Origin: Sabulicella rubraurantiaca
GTDB lineage: Bacteria > Pseudomonadota > Alphaproteobacteria > Acetobacterales > Acetobacteraceae
NCBI RefSeq assembly: GCF_017355885.1
Contig: NZ_JAFEUU010000002.1
Coordinates: forward strand, 496,001 to 560,000
DNA: 64,000 bases
Direction: 5' to 3'
Shown here: piece by piece, positions 35,371 to 43,936 of the stretch
How positions within the stretch are numbered: the first letter of the stretch is position 1
Layout: every line of letters starts with the position of its first letter
Translations under genes and position numbers: made by a program
Notes under the pieces: model-generated
Seen by the model: only the letters and a program-made list of their open reading frames with translations
The model's database searches: none
Told to the model about the DNA's origin: nothing

Positions 35371-38300
35371 GCATCGCCCCTGCCCTGGAGGAGGCGCGCC
35401 GCGCCCTACTGGATCTTTCCACGCGCAACCGCATGCTCTCCCTGCCCGGCGAGGCGCGGGGCCGGCGCGTGCTGCGGCTGGAAGGCGACCCCGCCGCCGC
35501 GCTGGCGCGGCTCGAAGCCGGTGACGCCATCGCCTTCGGCCCATCTGCCCCCTTCCGTACCGCCCTGCCGGCCAAGGAGCTGGAAACGCGGCTGCGCGGC
35601 ATCGCCGCCGATGCGCGGGCGGCACGGGAGGAAACCGGCGTCGCCTCCCTCTTCCTGGCCTTCGGCACGCTGCACTGGCGCGACACCCGCACGCCGGAGC
35701 GCGAGCGCGAGGCGCCGCTCGCCTTCCTGCCGGTGACACTGACGCGCGAAGGCGTGTCCTCGCGCTTCCGCCTTCGCCTGGCGCCGGGGGAGCCGCAGGA
35801 GAACCTGCCCCTGCGCGAGAAATTCGCCCGCGAGTTGCGGCGCGAACTCCCGCCCTTCGACCCCGCCGCGCCGCTGGCCTGGGCCGGGCTGCTGTCCCCG
35901 CACTTGCCGGAAGGATGGCGCGTGGAGGAGGGCAGCATCGTCCTGGGCCTATTCGGCCATGCGCGCTTCCTGATGTGGCGCGACCTGGACCCGACGCTGC
36001 ATCCGGGCCTGCTGTCGCACGCCCCGTTGCGCCGCCTGCTCGACCCCGCTCCGCCCACCGAAACGTCGCCCCCCTTCGAGGATGACGCCGACGTGGACGC
36101 CGCCATCCCGGTGGAGCGGCTGGACCATGTCGTGCCAGTGGACGGTTCCCAGGCCCTGGCGGCGGAGGCGGCGCGGCGGGGCGGAGACCTCGTCATCCAG
36201 GGGCCGCCCGGCACGGGCAAGAGCCAGACCATCGTCAACATCCTGGCCCAGGCCATCCTGGACGGGCGCACGGTGCTGTTCGTCGCGGAAAAGGCGGCGG
36301 CGCTGGAGGTGGTGCAGCGCCGCCTGGCCGCGCTGGGCCTCGATCCCGCCATCCTGTCCCTGCATGACGAGGAAACGGGGCCGCGCGCCGTGCTGGATGC
36401 GCTGCGCGAGGCATTGGCGACGCCGCGCCCCGAGCCGATGGACCGCGAGGCGGCGATTGCCCGGCTGGGCGATTTGCGCGGACGCCTCAACCGCCACGCC
36501 GCCGCGATGCGCGACCGCTTCGGCGGCATTCCCGTGCACGAGATCGCGCAGCGCCTCGCCCTGCTGCGGCAGGACGGCCCGGCACCGCCCTTCCGCCTGG
36601 ATGGCGCGGAAGCCTGGAGCCCGGCGCGGCGCGACGCGCTGCGTGAGGCGGTGCCCACGCTCGCGGAACGCGCCGAGGCAGCGCGGGGTCCCTGGGCGGG
36701 AACCGTGCCCGCGGAGACGTTGCCCTCCCTTCCACCCCTGATCCGCCGCCTCGCCGCCGCGTCCGGCTCGGTGGAGGAGGCGCAGCGTGCGGAGGCAGCG
36801 GGCGCCCCGCCCTTGCCTGCCGAGACCCTTCCGGCGGTCCGCGCCCTGCTGGCGGACCTTGAGACGATCGCCCGGGCGCGCGTCGATGCGCGCATCGCCA
36901 ACCTGGATACGCCGGAGGTGGAGGAGGCGGCCGCGCGGCTGGCGCGCCCCGGCGGGCTGCTCGGCTTCCTCGATGGCGAGCGCCGCGCAGCCCAGCGCGT
37001 GCTGGATGCGGCGCTGCGTGACCCCGCCGCCCTGCCGAGCCTCCTGGCAGCGCGGGAGGCGATGCGGCGCGTGGCGTCCAGCCCCCTGCCCCGCGACGCC
37101 GCCACGCTGCGCGCGGCCCTGGAATGGCACGCAGCGCATGGCGCCACGCCGCCCCTGGACGACACCGCGCGCGACGCGCTCGCAGCGGCCCGGGAGGCCT
37201 GTGGCGCGCTGGGTCTGCCCCTTTCCGGGCGCTTCGGCGATCTCGCCGCGCGCTTGGCCACGCTGGCGGCAGAGACCGACGCGCTGCCCCGCTGGCGCCT
37301 GTGGCTGCGCGCGCGGGAGGCGGCGCCGGAACTGGCGCCGCTGGCCGATGCGCTGGCAGTCGGCACCCTCCCGCCCGAGCAGGCGGAAGCGGGTTTTGAG
37401 CGTGCCCTGTTCGAGGCGCTGTGGCGCGCGGCGCTGCGCGCCCATCCGGAACTCGCCGCCTTTGACGGCACGGCGATGGACCGGCTGGTCGAGTCCTTCC
37501 AGGTCGCCGATGCGGCGCGGGTGCGACTCGCGCGACATGAGGCCCTGCTGCGCCACGCCGAGCGTGCGGCGGCGCTTCGCGGCGGGGCGGAGCCGGCCTC
37601 CATGGGCTTCCTGCGCGGCGAGATGGAGCGGCGGCGCGGCCACGCCCCGGTGCGGACCCTGCTGGCGCGCGGCAGCGCGGCGGTGCGGATGCTCAAGCCC
37701 GTGCTGATGATGAGCCCGCTTTCCGTCGCACGCTTCCTCGCTAACCCCCACCACGCCACCCAGCCGGGCTTCCCGCTCTTCGACCTCGTGGTGATGGACG
37801 AGGCGTCGCAGATCGAGCCGGTGGACGCGCTGGGCGCCATCGCGCGCGGCCGGCACTTCGTCGTGGTGGGCGACGACCGTCAGATGCCGCCCACGCGCTT
37901 CTTCCGCCGCGTAACGGAGGAGGAAGACGAAGCCGAGGCCGAGGAGGAGGCCGACGGTCCCGCGGCGCGCGACGTGGAAAGCATCCTCGGCCTCGCCGCC
38001 GCGCGGGGCGTGCCCAGTGCGCTGCTGCGGTGGCACTACCGCTCGCGCCACGAAAGCCTGATCGCCACCTCCAACGCCGAGTTCTATGGCGGGCGGCTGC
38101 TGGTCCTGCCCTCGCCCCTGCCGCGCTCTCCCGCGCTGGGCCTGACCCTGGTGCGGGTGGAGGGGCGGTTCCGCGACAGCCACAATGCGGAGGAAGCGCA
38201 GGCCGTGGCCGAGGCGGCGATGCGCCATGCGCGCGAGACGCCGGGCGAGTCACTGGGCATCGCCGCCTTCGGCATCGGCCAGCGCGACGCCATCATCGCC

Positions 38301-39524
38301 AAGCTGGAGGCGCTGCGCCGCGACAGCCCGGACACGGAGGCTTTCTTCAGCGCCCACCCGCACGAGCCCTTCTTCGTGAAGAACCTGGAGAACGTGCAGG
38401 GCGACGAACGCGACGCGATGCTGATCTCCGTCGGCTATGGGCGCGACGCCGATGGGCGCCTCGCCCTGCGCTTCGGGCCGCTGGCGACGGAGGGTGGCGA
38501 AAGGCGGCTCAACGTCCTCATCACCCGGGCACGGCGGCGCTGCATCGTCTTCACCGGCCTCGCGCCTGAGGAGATCGACCTGTCGCGTGCCGGCGGGCGC
38601 GGCGTGGCGGCGCTGCGGGCCTTCCTCACCTTTGCCGCCTCCGAGGACGAGGCCAAGCAGGCGGAGGCGGCGGACACGCCGCTCGGCGCGCTGGTCGGGC
38701 CGGTGCTGCGCGCGGGCGGACTTGAGCCGGTGTCAGGGGTGGGCGCGGGGCGGCTGCGCGTGGACGTGGCGGCGCGGCGCGACGGGCGCTTCGAATGGGG
38801 CATCGAAGCCGACGGGGCCGACTGGTCCGGGCTGCGCTCGGCGCGAGACCGCAGCAATGGCTGGACCGAGGCGCTGAAATCCATGGGCTGGCGGCTGGCC
38901 CAAAGCTGGACCCTCGACTGGCTGGACCGTCCGCGCGAGGCGGAGGAACGGCTGCGCGGGACGCTTGGCCTCGCCGCTCCGGAAGCGGCGTCGCCCGCCC
39001 CGGACGATGCCGGGCTGGCCGCGCCCTACGCGGAGGCGGCGCCGCGCCTCGACGCGCCGCTCGACGCCCTGCCCTTCGCGCGCCTCGCCGAGGCGGCGGC
39101 CGAGGTGGTGGCGGCCGAGGCTCCCATGCCGGAGGAGGCGCTGGCGGAACGGCTGCGCCTCGCGCGCGGGGAGGCGCCGCTTTCCGCCGTCGAGCGCGCG
39201 GCGCTGGCCCAGGCGCTGCGCCTTGCCCGGTCCCTGCACGGGCTCCACGAGGAGGGAGGGTTCTGGTTCGGCGAGGCGGCGCCCGATTTCCGTCCGCGCG
39301 ACCGCCGCGCCGCCCTGCCCGCGCTGCGCCGCGCCGCTGCCCTGCATCCGCGCGAGCTGGAGGCGGCGGCGCGCGCCCTGCTCGAAGCGCGACCGATGAC
39401 GACGGAGGCCGAGGCGGCGCGCGGCATCGTGCGCATGCTGGGGCTGGAAGCGGGGGCCGAGGCGGCGGTCGAGGCACGTCTGGCCTTGCTTTCGGGCAAC
39501 GGGACGCTGCGCTTTCCCGGCTGA
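35367..39524 (+). CDS. DUF4011-type SF1 helicase with Vsr-like nuclease domain and DUF3320-like C-terminus
   Basis: A 1385-residue protein. The N-terminal part (1-200) resembles DUF4011 (ARRALLDLSTRNRMLSL). The SF1 helicase core has Walker A GPPGTGKS at 279-286 and Walker B MDEASQ from about 810. Motif III VVVGDDRQMPPT is near 833-844, and motif VI LNVLITRARRR near 1048-1058. A long helical insert separates Walker A and B. Residues about 1106-1200 look like the Vsr-like nuclease seen in similar proteins: Asp1133 in RVDVA, Glu1147 and Asp1149 in IEADG, then SARDR and a LGW-like helix. The last 150 residues resemble DUF3320. All key motifs appear intact. Relatives are often found near defence genes; a DNA- or RNA-processing defence or repair role is inference. 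Confidence 0.9.
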   Translation: MSIAPALEEARRALLDLSTRNRMLSLPGEARGRRVLRLEGDPAAALARLEAGDAIAFGPSAPFRTALPAKELETRLRGIAADARAAREETGVASLFLAFGTLHWRDTRTPEREREAPLAFLPVTLTREGVSSRFRLRLAPGEPQENLPLREKFARELRRELPPFDPAAPLAWAGLLSPHLPEGWRVEEGSIVLGLFGHARFLMWRDLDPTLHPGLLSHAPLRRLLDPAPPTETSPPFEDDADVDAAIPVERLDHVVPVDGSQALAAEAARRGGDLVIQGPPGTGKSQTIVNILAQAILDGRTVLFVAEKAAALEVVQRRLAALGLDPAILSLHDEETGPRAVLDALREALATPRPEPMDREAAIARLGDLRGRLNRHAAAMRDRFGGIPVHEIAQRLALLRQDGPAPPFRLDGAEAWSPARRDALREAVPTLAERAEAARGPWAGTVPAETLPSLPPLIRRLAAASGSVEEAQRAEAAGAPPLPAETLPAVRALLADLETIARARVDARIANLDTPEVEEAAARLARPGGLLGFLDGERRAAQRVLDAALRDPAALPSLLAAREAMRRVASSPLPRDAATLRAALEWHAAHGATPPLDDTARDALAAAREACGALGLPLSGRFGDLAARLATLAAETDALPRWRLWLRAREAAPELAPLADALAVGTLPPEQAEAGFERALFEALWRAALRAHPELAAFDGTAMDRLVESFQVADAARVRLARHEALLRHAERAAALRGGAEPASMGFLRGEMERRRGHAPVRTLLARGSAAVRMLKPVLMMSPLSVARFLANPHHATQPGFPLFDLVVMDEASQIEPVDALGAIARGRHFVVVGDDRQMPPTRFFRRVTEEEDEAEAEEEADGPAARDVESILGLAAARGVPSALLRWHYRSRHESLIATSNAEFYGGRLLVLPSPLPRSPALGLTLVRVEGRFRDSHNAEEAQAVAEAAMRHARETPGESLGIAAFGIGQRDAIIAKLEALRRDSPDTEAFFSAHPHEPFFVKNLENVQGDERDAMLISVGYGRDADGRLALRFGPLATEGGERRLNVLITRARRRCIVFTGLAPEEIDLSRAGGRGVAALRAFLTFAASEDEAKQAEAADTPLGALVGPVLRAGGLEPVSGVGAGRLRVDVAARRDGRFEWGIEADGADWSGLRSARDRSNGWTEALKSMGWRLAQSWTLDWLDRPREAEERLRGTLGLAAPEAASPAPDDAGLAAPYAEAAPRLDAPLDALPFARLAEAAAEVVAAEAPMPEEALAERLRLARGEAPLSAVERAALAQALRLARSLHGLHEEGGFWFGEAAPDFRPRDRRAALPALRRAAALHPRELEAAARALLEARPMTTEAEAARGIVRMLGLEAGAEAAVEARLALLSGNGTLRFPG

Positions 39525-39547
39525 ATCACCGCGTGCCAAGCTGCGCC

Positions 39548-39955
39548 ATGCCCCGATTCGCGCAGCAGGTGACGTTCCTCTACGCCGAGGACCCGGAAGC
39601 CAGCTGGCGCTTCTACGAAGAGGTGCTGGAGCTTCCCCTCGCGCAGGATCAGGGCTCGTGCCGCATCTACGAGGCGGCGGAAAGCGGCCGCGCCTTCCTG
39701 GGTGTTTGCCGCGCCCGCGCCCCGCGCAGCGAGGAGAATCCGCGCGCCGAAGGCGGCGTCGTCTTCACCTTCGTCACGCCGGATGTAGAGGCATGGCATG
39801 CGCGCCTCGCCGCCAAGGGGGTCGATCTGCCGCCTGCGCCCGAATGGTCGGAGGCGTATCGCGTCACGCATTTCTTTCTGCGTGATCCGGCGGGCTACCT
39901 GCTGGAGGTGCAGCGCTTCGACCGGCCCGACTGGCCGGAGGCGGCGCGCTCCTAG
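39548..39955 (+). CDS. VOC (glyoxalase/bleomycin resistance) family protein
   Basis: A 135-residue protein of two beta-alpha-beta-beta-beta modules. VTFLYAEDPEASWRFYEEVL starts the first, GGVVFTFVTPDVEAWHARLAA the second, and FLRDPAGYLLEVQRFDRP ends with the usual metal-ligand glutamate. No specific enzyme activity can be named. It starts 23 bp after the helicase gene. Its TAG stop and the stop of the opposite MarR gene share the CTAG at 39952-39955. Confidence 0.88.
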   Translation: MPRFAQQVTFLYAEDPEASWRFYEEVLELPLAQDQGSCRIYEAAESGRAFLGVCRARAPRSEENPRAEGGVVFTFVTPDVEAWHARLAAKGVDLPPAPEWSEAYRVTHFFLRDPAGYLLEVQRFDRPDWPEAARS

Positions 39956-40416
39956 CCTGACAGCCTTTGCAGCAGCGACAGGAGATGCGCGCGCTCCCCG
40001 GCGGAGAGCGGGGCCAGCAGCGCCTCGTTGGCGCGGCGCCCGGCTTCCTTCGCCTCGGCAAGCAGGTCGTGGCCAAGCGGCGTGACGGACAGGACACGGG
40101 TGCGCCGGTCCAACGGGTCATTGGCCACGCGCAGCAGGCCGCGCGCAGCGAGGCGCCGCACCACGCCCTGCACCGTCGCCGAATCCATGGCGGCGAGGCG
40201 TCCCAGCTGGTTCTGCGTGGCGCGCCCGGCTTCGGAAAGCCGCAGCAGCGCGGCGAATTGCGGCCCGGTGAGGCCATGGCCCGCGGCGCATTCGCCGAAG
40301 AGCGCCTGGTATCGCTGATGGGCGCGCCGAAGCAGGTGCCCCGCCGAGGCGTCGAGGCGATAGGCCCGTTCGGGCACCGCGCCCGCAGGCGCGATCAGGT
40401 CGAGGATCTCGCTCAT
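39952..40416 (-). CDS. MarR family transcriptional regulator
   Basis: A 154-residue winged-helix regulator. HGLTGPQFAALLRLSEAG, TQNQLGRLAAMDSATVQGVVRRL and NDPLDRRTRVLSVTPLG are the MarR helix-turn-helix and wing. The ATG at 40416 is preferred (GGGAC a few nt upstream; a GTG precedes it). It is divergent from the TRAP receptor gene with inverted repeats between them, so it may control itself and the TRAP operon. Confidence 0.93.
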   Translation of the reverse strand: MSEILDLIAPAGAVPERAYRLDASAGHLLRRAHQRYQALFGECAAGHGLTGPQFAALLRLSEAGRATQNQLGRLAAMDSATVQGVVRRLAARGLLRVANDPLDRRTRVLSVTPLGHDLLAEAKEAGRRANEALLAPLSAGERAHLLSLLQRLSG

Positions 40417-40441
40417 CACGGTCCCGGCTTCGTCGCGTCTG

Positions 40442-40475
40442 GTTGCGCCGCAACAGCTGGCGAGTCAAGCGCCAG
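40442..40475. promoter_or_regulatory. Two inverted repeats in the marR-dctP spacer (operator candidates)
   Basis: GTTGCG C CGCAAC (40442-40454) is a perfect palindrome. CTGGCG (40457-40462) and CGCCAG (40470-40475) form a second inverted repeat with a 7-nt spacer. Both lie 26-60 bp upstream of the MarR start and about 105-140 bp upstream of dctP. A TTGCAA (40489-40494)/TTTAAT (40510-40515) pair with a short 15-nt spacer could be a plus-strand promoter. Confidence 0.4.
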
Positions 40476-40579
40476 ATGCATTGCGGGATTGCAAGTGCCG
40501 AAGTCGTTCTTTAATCGCAGAGAACCGCCAGAGAGCGGGGGCCTTGTGCCAACAGGGGCACAGATCAAGGGAGTGGGAC

Positions 40580-41716
40580 ATGACTGAAGCCGTCTCCGGC
40601 AGCCGCCGCGGACTTCTCAAGGCCGGCGCCGTCACTGCGGCCGGCGCCGCCGTGCTGGCAACCCCCAATGTAAGCCGGGCCCAGACGGTGACGCTGCGCT
40701 TCCAGTCCACCTGGCCGCAGCGCGACATCTTCCATGAATTCGCACAGGATTACGTCAACCGCGTGAACGCCATGGCGGGCGGCCGCCTGCGGCTGGAGCT
40801 GCTGGCCGCGGGCGCCGTGGTCGGCGCCTTCCAGGTGCTCGACGCCGTGCATTCCGGCACGCTGGATGGCGGGCATGGCGTGTCGGCCTACTGGTTCGGC
40901 CGCAACCGCGCCTTCTCGCTCTTCGGCACCACGCCGCCCTGGTTCGGCGACGCCAACCAGATGCTGGGCTGGTTCTATTATGGCGGCGGCGAGGCCCTGT
41001 ATCGCGAGCTGCTGCACGACGTCCTGCGCATGAACGCAGTGGGCTTCATGTCGGGCCCGATGCCGACCCAGCCCCTGGGCTGGTTCCGCAACCCGATCGA
41101 GCGCGCCGACCAGATCCGCGGCCTGCGCTACCGCACCGTCGGCCTTTCCACCGACCTGTTCCAGGAGATGGGCGCGGCCGTCGTGGCGCTGCCGGGCGGT
41201 GAGATCGTGCCGGCGCTGGAGCGCGGCGTCATCGACGCGGCGGAGTTCAACAATCCCTCCTCCGACCGCGTGCTCGGCTTCCCCGATGTCGCCAAGAACT
41301 ACTACATCCAGAGCTACCATCAGGCGGTGGAATGCTTCGAGATCCTGTTCAACCGCCAGAAATACGAGGGGCTGCCGCAGGAACTCCAGGCGATGCTCCG
41401 CCACGCCTCCGAGGCGGCCTCCGCCGACATGTCCTGGAAGCTGCAGGACCGCTACTCGCGCGACCTGCTGGCGATGTCGCAGCAGCAGGGCGTGAACGTG
41501 CGCGCCACGCCGCGCCCCATCCTGGACGCCCAGCTCCAGGCCTGGGACCGCGTCATCCAGAAGATGGAGGGCGACAACTCCAACCCGCAGGCCGGTCCGT
41601 TCTTCAAGAAAGTCTGCGACAGCCAGCGCGAATGGTGCCGCCGCGTCGGCAACTTCATGCTGCGCTACAACGTGAGCCCCGTGGTGTCCTACAACCACTT
41701 CTTCGCCCGGGGCTAA
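40580..41716 (+). CDS. TRAP transporter solute-binding protein (DctP-like, TAT-exported)
   Basis: A 378-residue periplasmic receptor. The signal peptide begins with GSRRGLLKAGAVTAAGAA, a twin-arginine motif, so it is probably exported folded. QSTWPQRDIFHEFAQDYVNRV and FNNPSSDRVLGFPDVAKNYY resemble the FcbT/mannitol-chloroaromatic type of TRAP receptor. GGGAGTGGGAC precedes the ATG. It is separated from dctQ by a strong terminator, which would give more receptor than permease. Confidence 0.93.
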   Translation: MTEAVSGSRRGLLKAGAVTAAGAAVLATPNVSRAQTVTLRFQSTWPQRDIFHEFAQDYVNRVNAMAGGRLRLELLAAGAVVGAFQVLDAVHSGTLDGGHGVSAYWFGRNRAFSLFGTTPPWFGDANQMLGWFYYGGGEALYRELLHDVLRMNAVGFMSGPMPTQPLGWFRNPIERADQIRGLRYRTVGLSTDLFQEMGAAVVALPGGEIVPALERGVIDAAEFNNPSSDRVLGFPDVAKNYYIQSYHQAVECFEILFNRQKYEGLPQELQAMLRHASEAASADMSWKLQDRYSRDLLAMSQQQGVNVRATPRPILDAQLQAWDRVIQKMEGDNSNPQAGPFFKKVCDSQREWCRRVGNFMLRYNVSPVVSYNHFFARG

Positions 41717-41735
41717 GTTCCGGTTGATGGCTTCC

Positions 41736-41769
41736 CGGCCCGGCGAATATCACGCCGGGCCGTTTTTTT
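41736..41769 (+). terminator. Intrinsic terminator between dctP and dctQ
   Basis: CGGCCCGGCG (41736-41745) and CGCCGGGCCG (41753-41762) form a perfect 10-bp stem with a 7-nt loop, followed by seven T residues. It probably acts as a partial terminator inside the TRAP operon. Confidence 0.88.
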
Positions 41770-41796
41770 CGCGCCTGCGCAGGGAGTGACAGGGGG

Positions 41797-42519
41797 ATGA
41801 CGGACAGCCTCGTAGTCGGGGGGCTTGCGGGCCTCGTCGTGGCGGCGCTCATCGTGGGCATCGCCTTTTCCGGCGCGCATTTCGTGCAGCGCGCCCTGCT
41901 GGCCGTGGACCGGTTCTCCACCCTGATCGGCCAGATCTTCGCCTGGACCATCCTCCTGTTGACGGCATCCATCGTCTACGAGGTCTTCGCGCGGCGTTTT
42001 TTCTCCTCCCCGACCAACTGGGGTTACGACGCGCAGTACATGCTCTACGGCCTGCTGTTCATGTTCGCCGGCGCCTATGCGCTGTCGCGGAACGGGCATG
42101 TGCGGGGTGATTTCCTCTACCGCATGATGGCGCCGCGCAAGCAGGCCATGCTCGACTGCCTGCTCTACATCCTGTTCTTCTTTCCCGCGATCTTCGCCTT
42201 CATGATCGCCGGCTGGCACTTCTTCGAGCTGAGCTGGATCCAGAACGAGCGCTCGATGTTCAGCCCCTCCGGGCCGGTCATCTGGCCTTTCAAGGGCATC
42301 ATCCCGGTCGTGGGCTTCATCCTGCTGCTGCAGGGCCTGGTCGAGACGGTGCGCTGCGTGCGCTGCATCCGCACCGGTGAATGGCCGCAGCGCCTGTCGG
42401 ACGTGGAGGAGCTGGACCAGATCATCCTCGCCCGCGCCGCCGAGGCCGAAGACCCCGAGGATCTCGCGCGCAAGATCGCCGAAGGCGACGACACGACCCT
42501 CACGAACAAGAGCACCTGA
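41797..42519 (+). CDS. TRAP transporter small permease subunit (DctQ-like)
   Basis: A 240-residue membrane protein with five hydrophobic segments, including one extra N-terminal segment. FARRFFSSPTNWGYDAQYMLYG and LSRNGHVRGDFLYRMM are the DctQ signatures. The last 45 residues are acidic and cytosolic. It lies 4 bp before dctM. Confidence 0.93.
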   Translation: MTDSLVVGGLAGLVVAALIVGIAFSGAHFVQRALLAVDRFSTLIGQIFAWTILLLTASIVYEVFARRFFSSPTNWGYDAQYMLYGLLFMFAGAYALSRNGHVRGDFLYRMMAPRKQAMLDCLLYILFFFPAIFAFMIAGWHFFELSWIQNERSMFSPSGPVIWPFKGIIPVVGFILLLQGLVETVRCVRCIRTGEWPQRLSDVEELDQIILARAAEAEDPEDLARKIAEGDDTTLTNKST

Positions 42520-42523
42520 GCCC

Positions 42524-43936
42524 ATGATGTCCGACGCCGCGCTGGGCCTCACCCAGCTCCTGCTCTTCCTGTTCTTCATCCTGCTGGGCTTCCCCATCGC
42601 CTTCACGCTGATGGCGATGGGGCTGTTCTTCGGCTATCTCGGCATGGGCGACCGCATCTTCGACCTGCTGATCCAGCGCACCTACGCGGTGATGTCGAGC
42701 GACGTGCTGATCTCCGTCCCGCTCTTCGTCTTCATGGGCTACATCATCGAGCGCGCGAACATCCTCGACCGGCTGTTCCGCTCGCTGCAGATGGCCTCGG
42801 GCAATATTCCCGGCTCGCTCGCCGTTGCGACGCTCGCGACCTGCGCGCTCTTCGCCACCGCCACGGGCATCGTCGGCGCGGTGGTGACGCTGATGGGGCT
42901 TCTCGCCTTCCCCGCCATGCTGCGCGCCGGCTACGACGTGAAGCTGGCCTCGGGTGTGGTCTGCGCGGGGGGCTGCCTCGGCATCCTGATCCCGCCCTCC
43001 ATCATGCTGATCCTCTATGGCGCGACCGCGGGCGTCTCGGTCGTGCAGCTCTACGCCGCCGCCTTCATCCCGGGCGTCACCCTGGCAGGGCTCTACATCG
43101 TCTATGCGATCGGCATCGCCATCATCAAGCCGGAGGTGGCGCCGCGCCTGCCGCCCGATGCGGTGGCAGTGCCGATGCACAAGATTCTATGGGCGCTGCT
43201 GACCAGCTTCCTGCCGCTGGCGCTGCTGATCGCCATGGTGCTGGGCGCCATCCTGATGGGCCTCGCCACGCCTTCCGAGGCCGCGGCGATGGGATCGCTC
43301 GGCTCCATCGTGCTGGCCATCGCGTATCGCGCCTTCACCTTCGAGAAGCTGAAGGAAAGCGTGTTCCTCACGGCCCGCACCTCCGCCATGGTGTGCTGGC
43401 TCTTCGTCGGCTCCTACATCTTCTCGTCGGTCTTCGGCTATCTCGGCGGCCAGGGCGTGGTGGAAGAGTTCGTGAAGTCCCTGCCGCTCAACACCTTCAC
43501 CTTCATGCTGCTGGCGCAGGCGATCATCTTCGTCCTGGGATGGCCGCTCGAATGGACGGAGATCATCGTGATCTTCGTGCCGATCTTCCTGCCGCTGCTC
43601 GACAATTTCGGCGTGGACCCGCTCTTCTTCGGCATCCTGATCGCGCTGAACCTGCAGACCTCGTTCCTGTCGCCGCCCGTCGCCATGGCCGCCTTCTACC
43701 TGAAGGGCGTGGCGCCGAAGCATGTGAGGATCGAGGACATCTTCCGCGGCTGCATGCCCTTCATCTACATCGTCATCTTCACCATGCTGATGGTCTACAT
43801 CTTCCCTTCCATCGTCACCTGGCTGCCCGAGACCCTCTATGGCAACCAAGCCGGGGCGCCCGCCATCCAGATGGATGCGCCGCCCTCCGGTGGCTTCCAG
43901 GAAGAGGAAATTCCCGAACTGCCGCCGCTGCAATGA
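42524..43936 (+). CDS. TRAP transporter large permease subunit (DctM-like)
   Basis: A 470-residue permease with about 12 membrane segments. GIVGAVVTLMGLLAFPAML, CAGGCLGILIPPSIMLILYG and GLATPSEAAAMGSLGS are the classic DctM motifs. The C-terminal 30 residues are hydrophilic and acidic. Its stop overlaps the next gene start (ATGA at 43933-43936). Confidence 0.96.
   Translation: MMSDAALGLTQLLLFLFFILLGFPIAFTLMAMGLFFGYLGMGDRIFDLLIQRTYAVMSSDVLISVPLFVFMGYIIERANILDRLFRSLQMASGNIPGSLAVATLATCALFATATGIVGAVVTLMGLLAFPAMLRAGYDVKLASGVVCAGGCLGILIPPSIMLILYGATAGVSVVQLYAAAFIPGVTLAGLYIVYAIGIAIIKPEVAPRLPPDAVAVPMHKILWALLTSFLPLALLIAMVLGAILMGLATPSEAAAMGSLGSIVLAIAYRAFTFEKLKESVFLTARTSAMVCWLFVGSYIFSSVFGYLGGQGVVEEFVKSLPLNTFTFMLLAQAIIFVLGWPLEWTEIIVIFVPIFLPLLDNFGVDPLFFGILIALNLQTSFLSPPVAMAAFYLKGVAPKHVRIEDIFRGCMPFIYIVIFTMLMVYIFPSIVTWLPETLYGNQAGAPAIQMDAPPSGGFQEEEIPELPPLQ

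Noticed and set aside
35006-37840. 944-residue minus-strand open frame opposite the helicase-nuclease
   Set aside because: It is Arg/Ser/Ala low-complexity without motifs, while the plus-strand frame has a complete helicase motif series.
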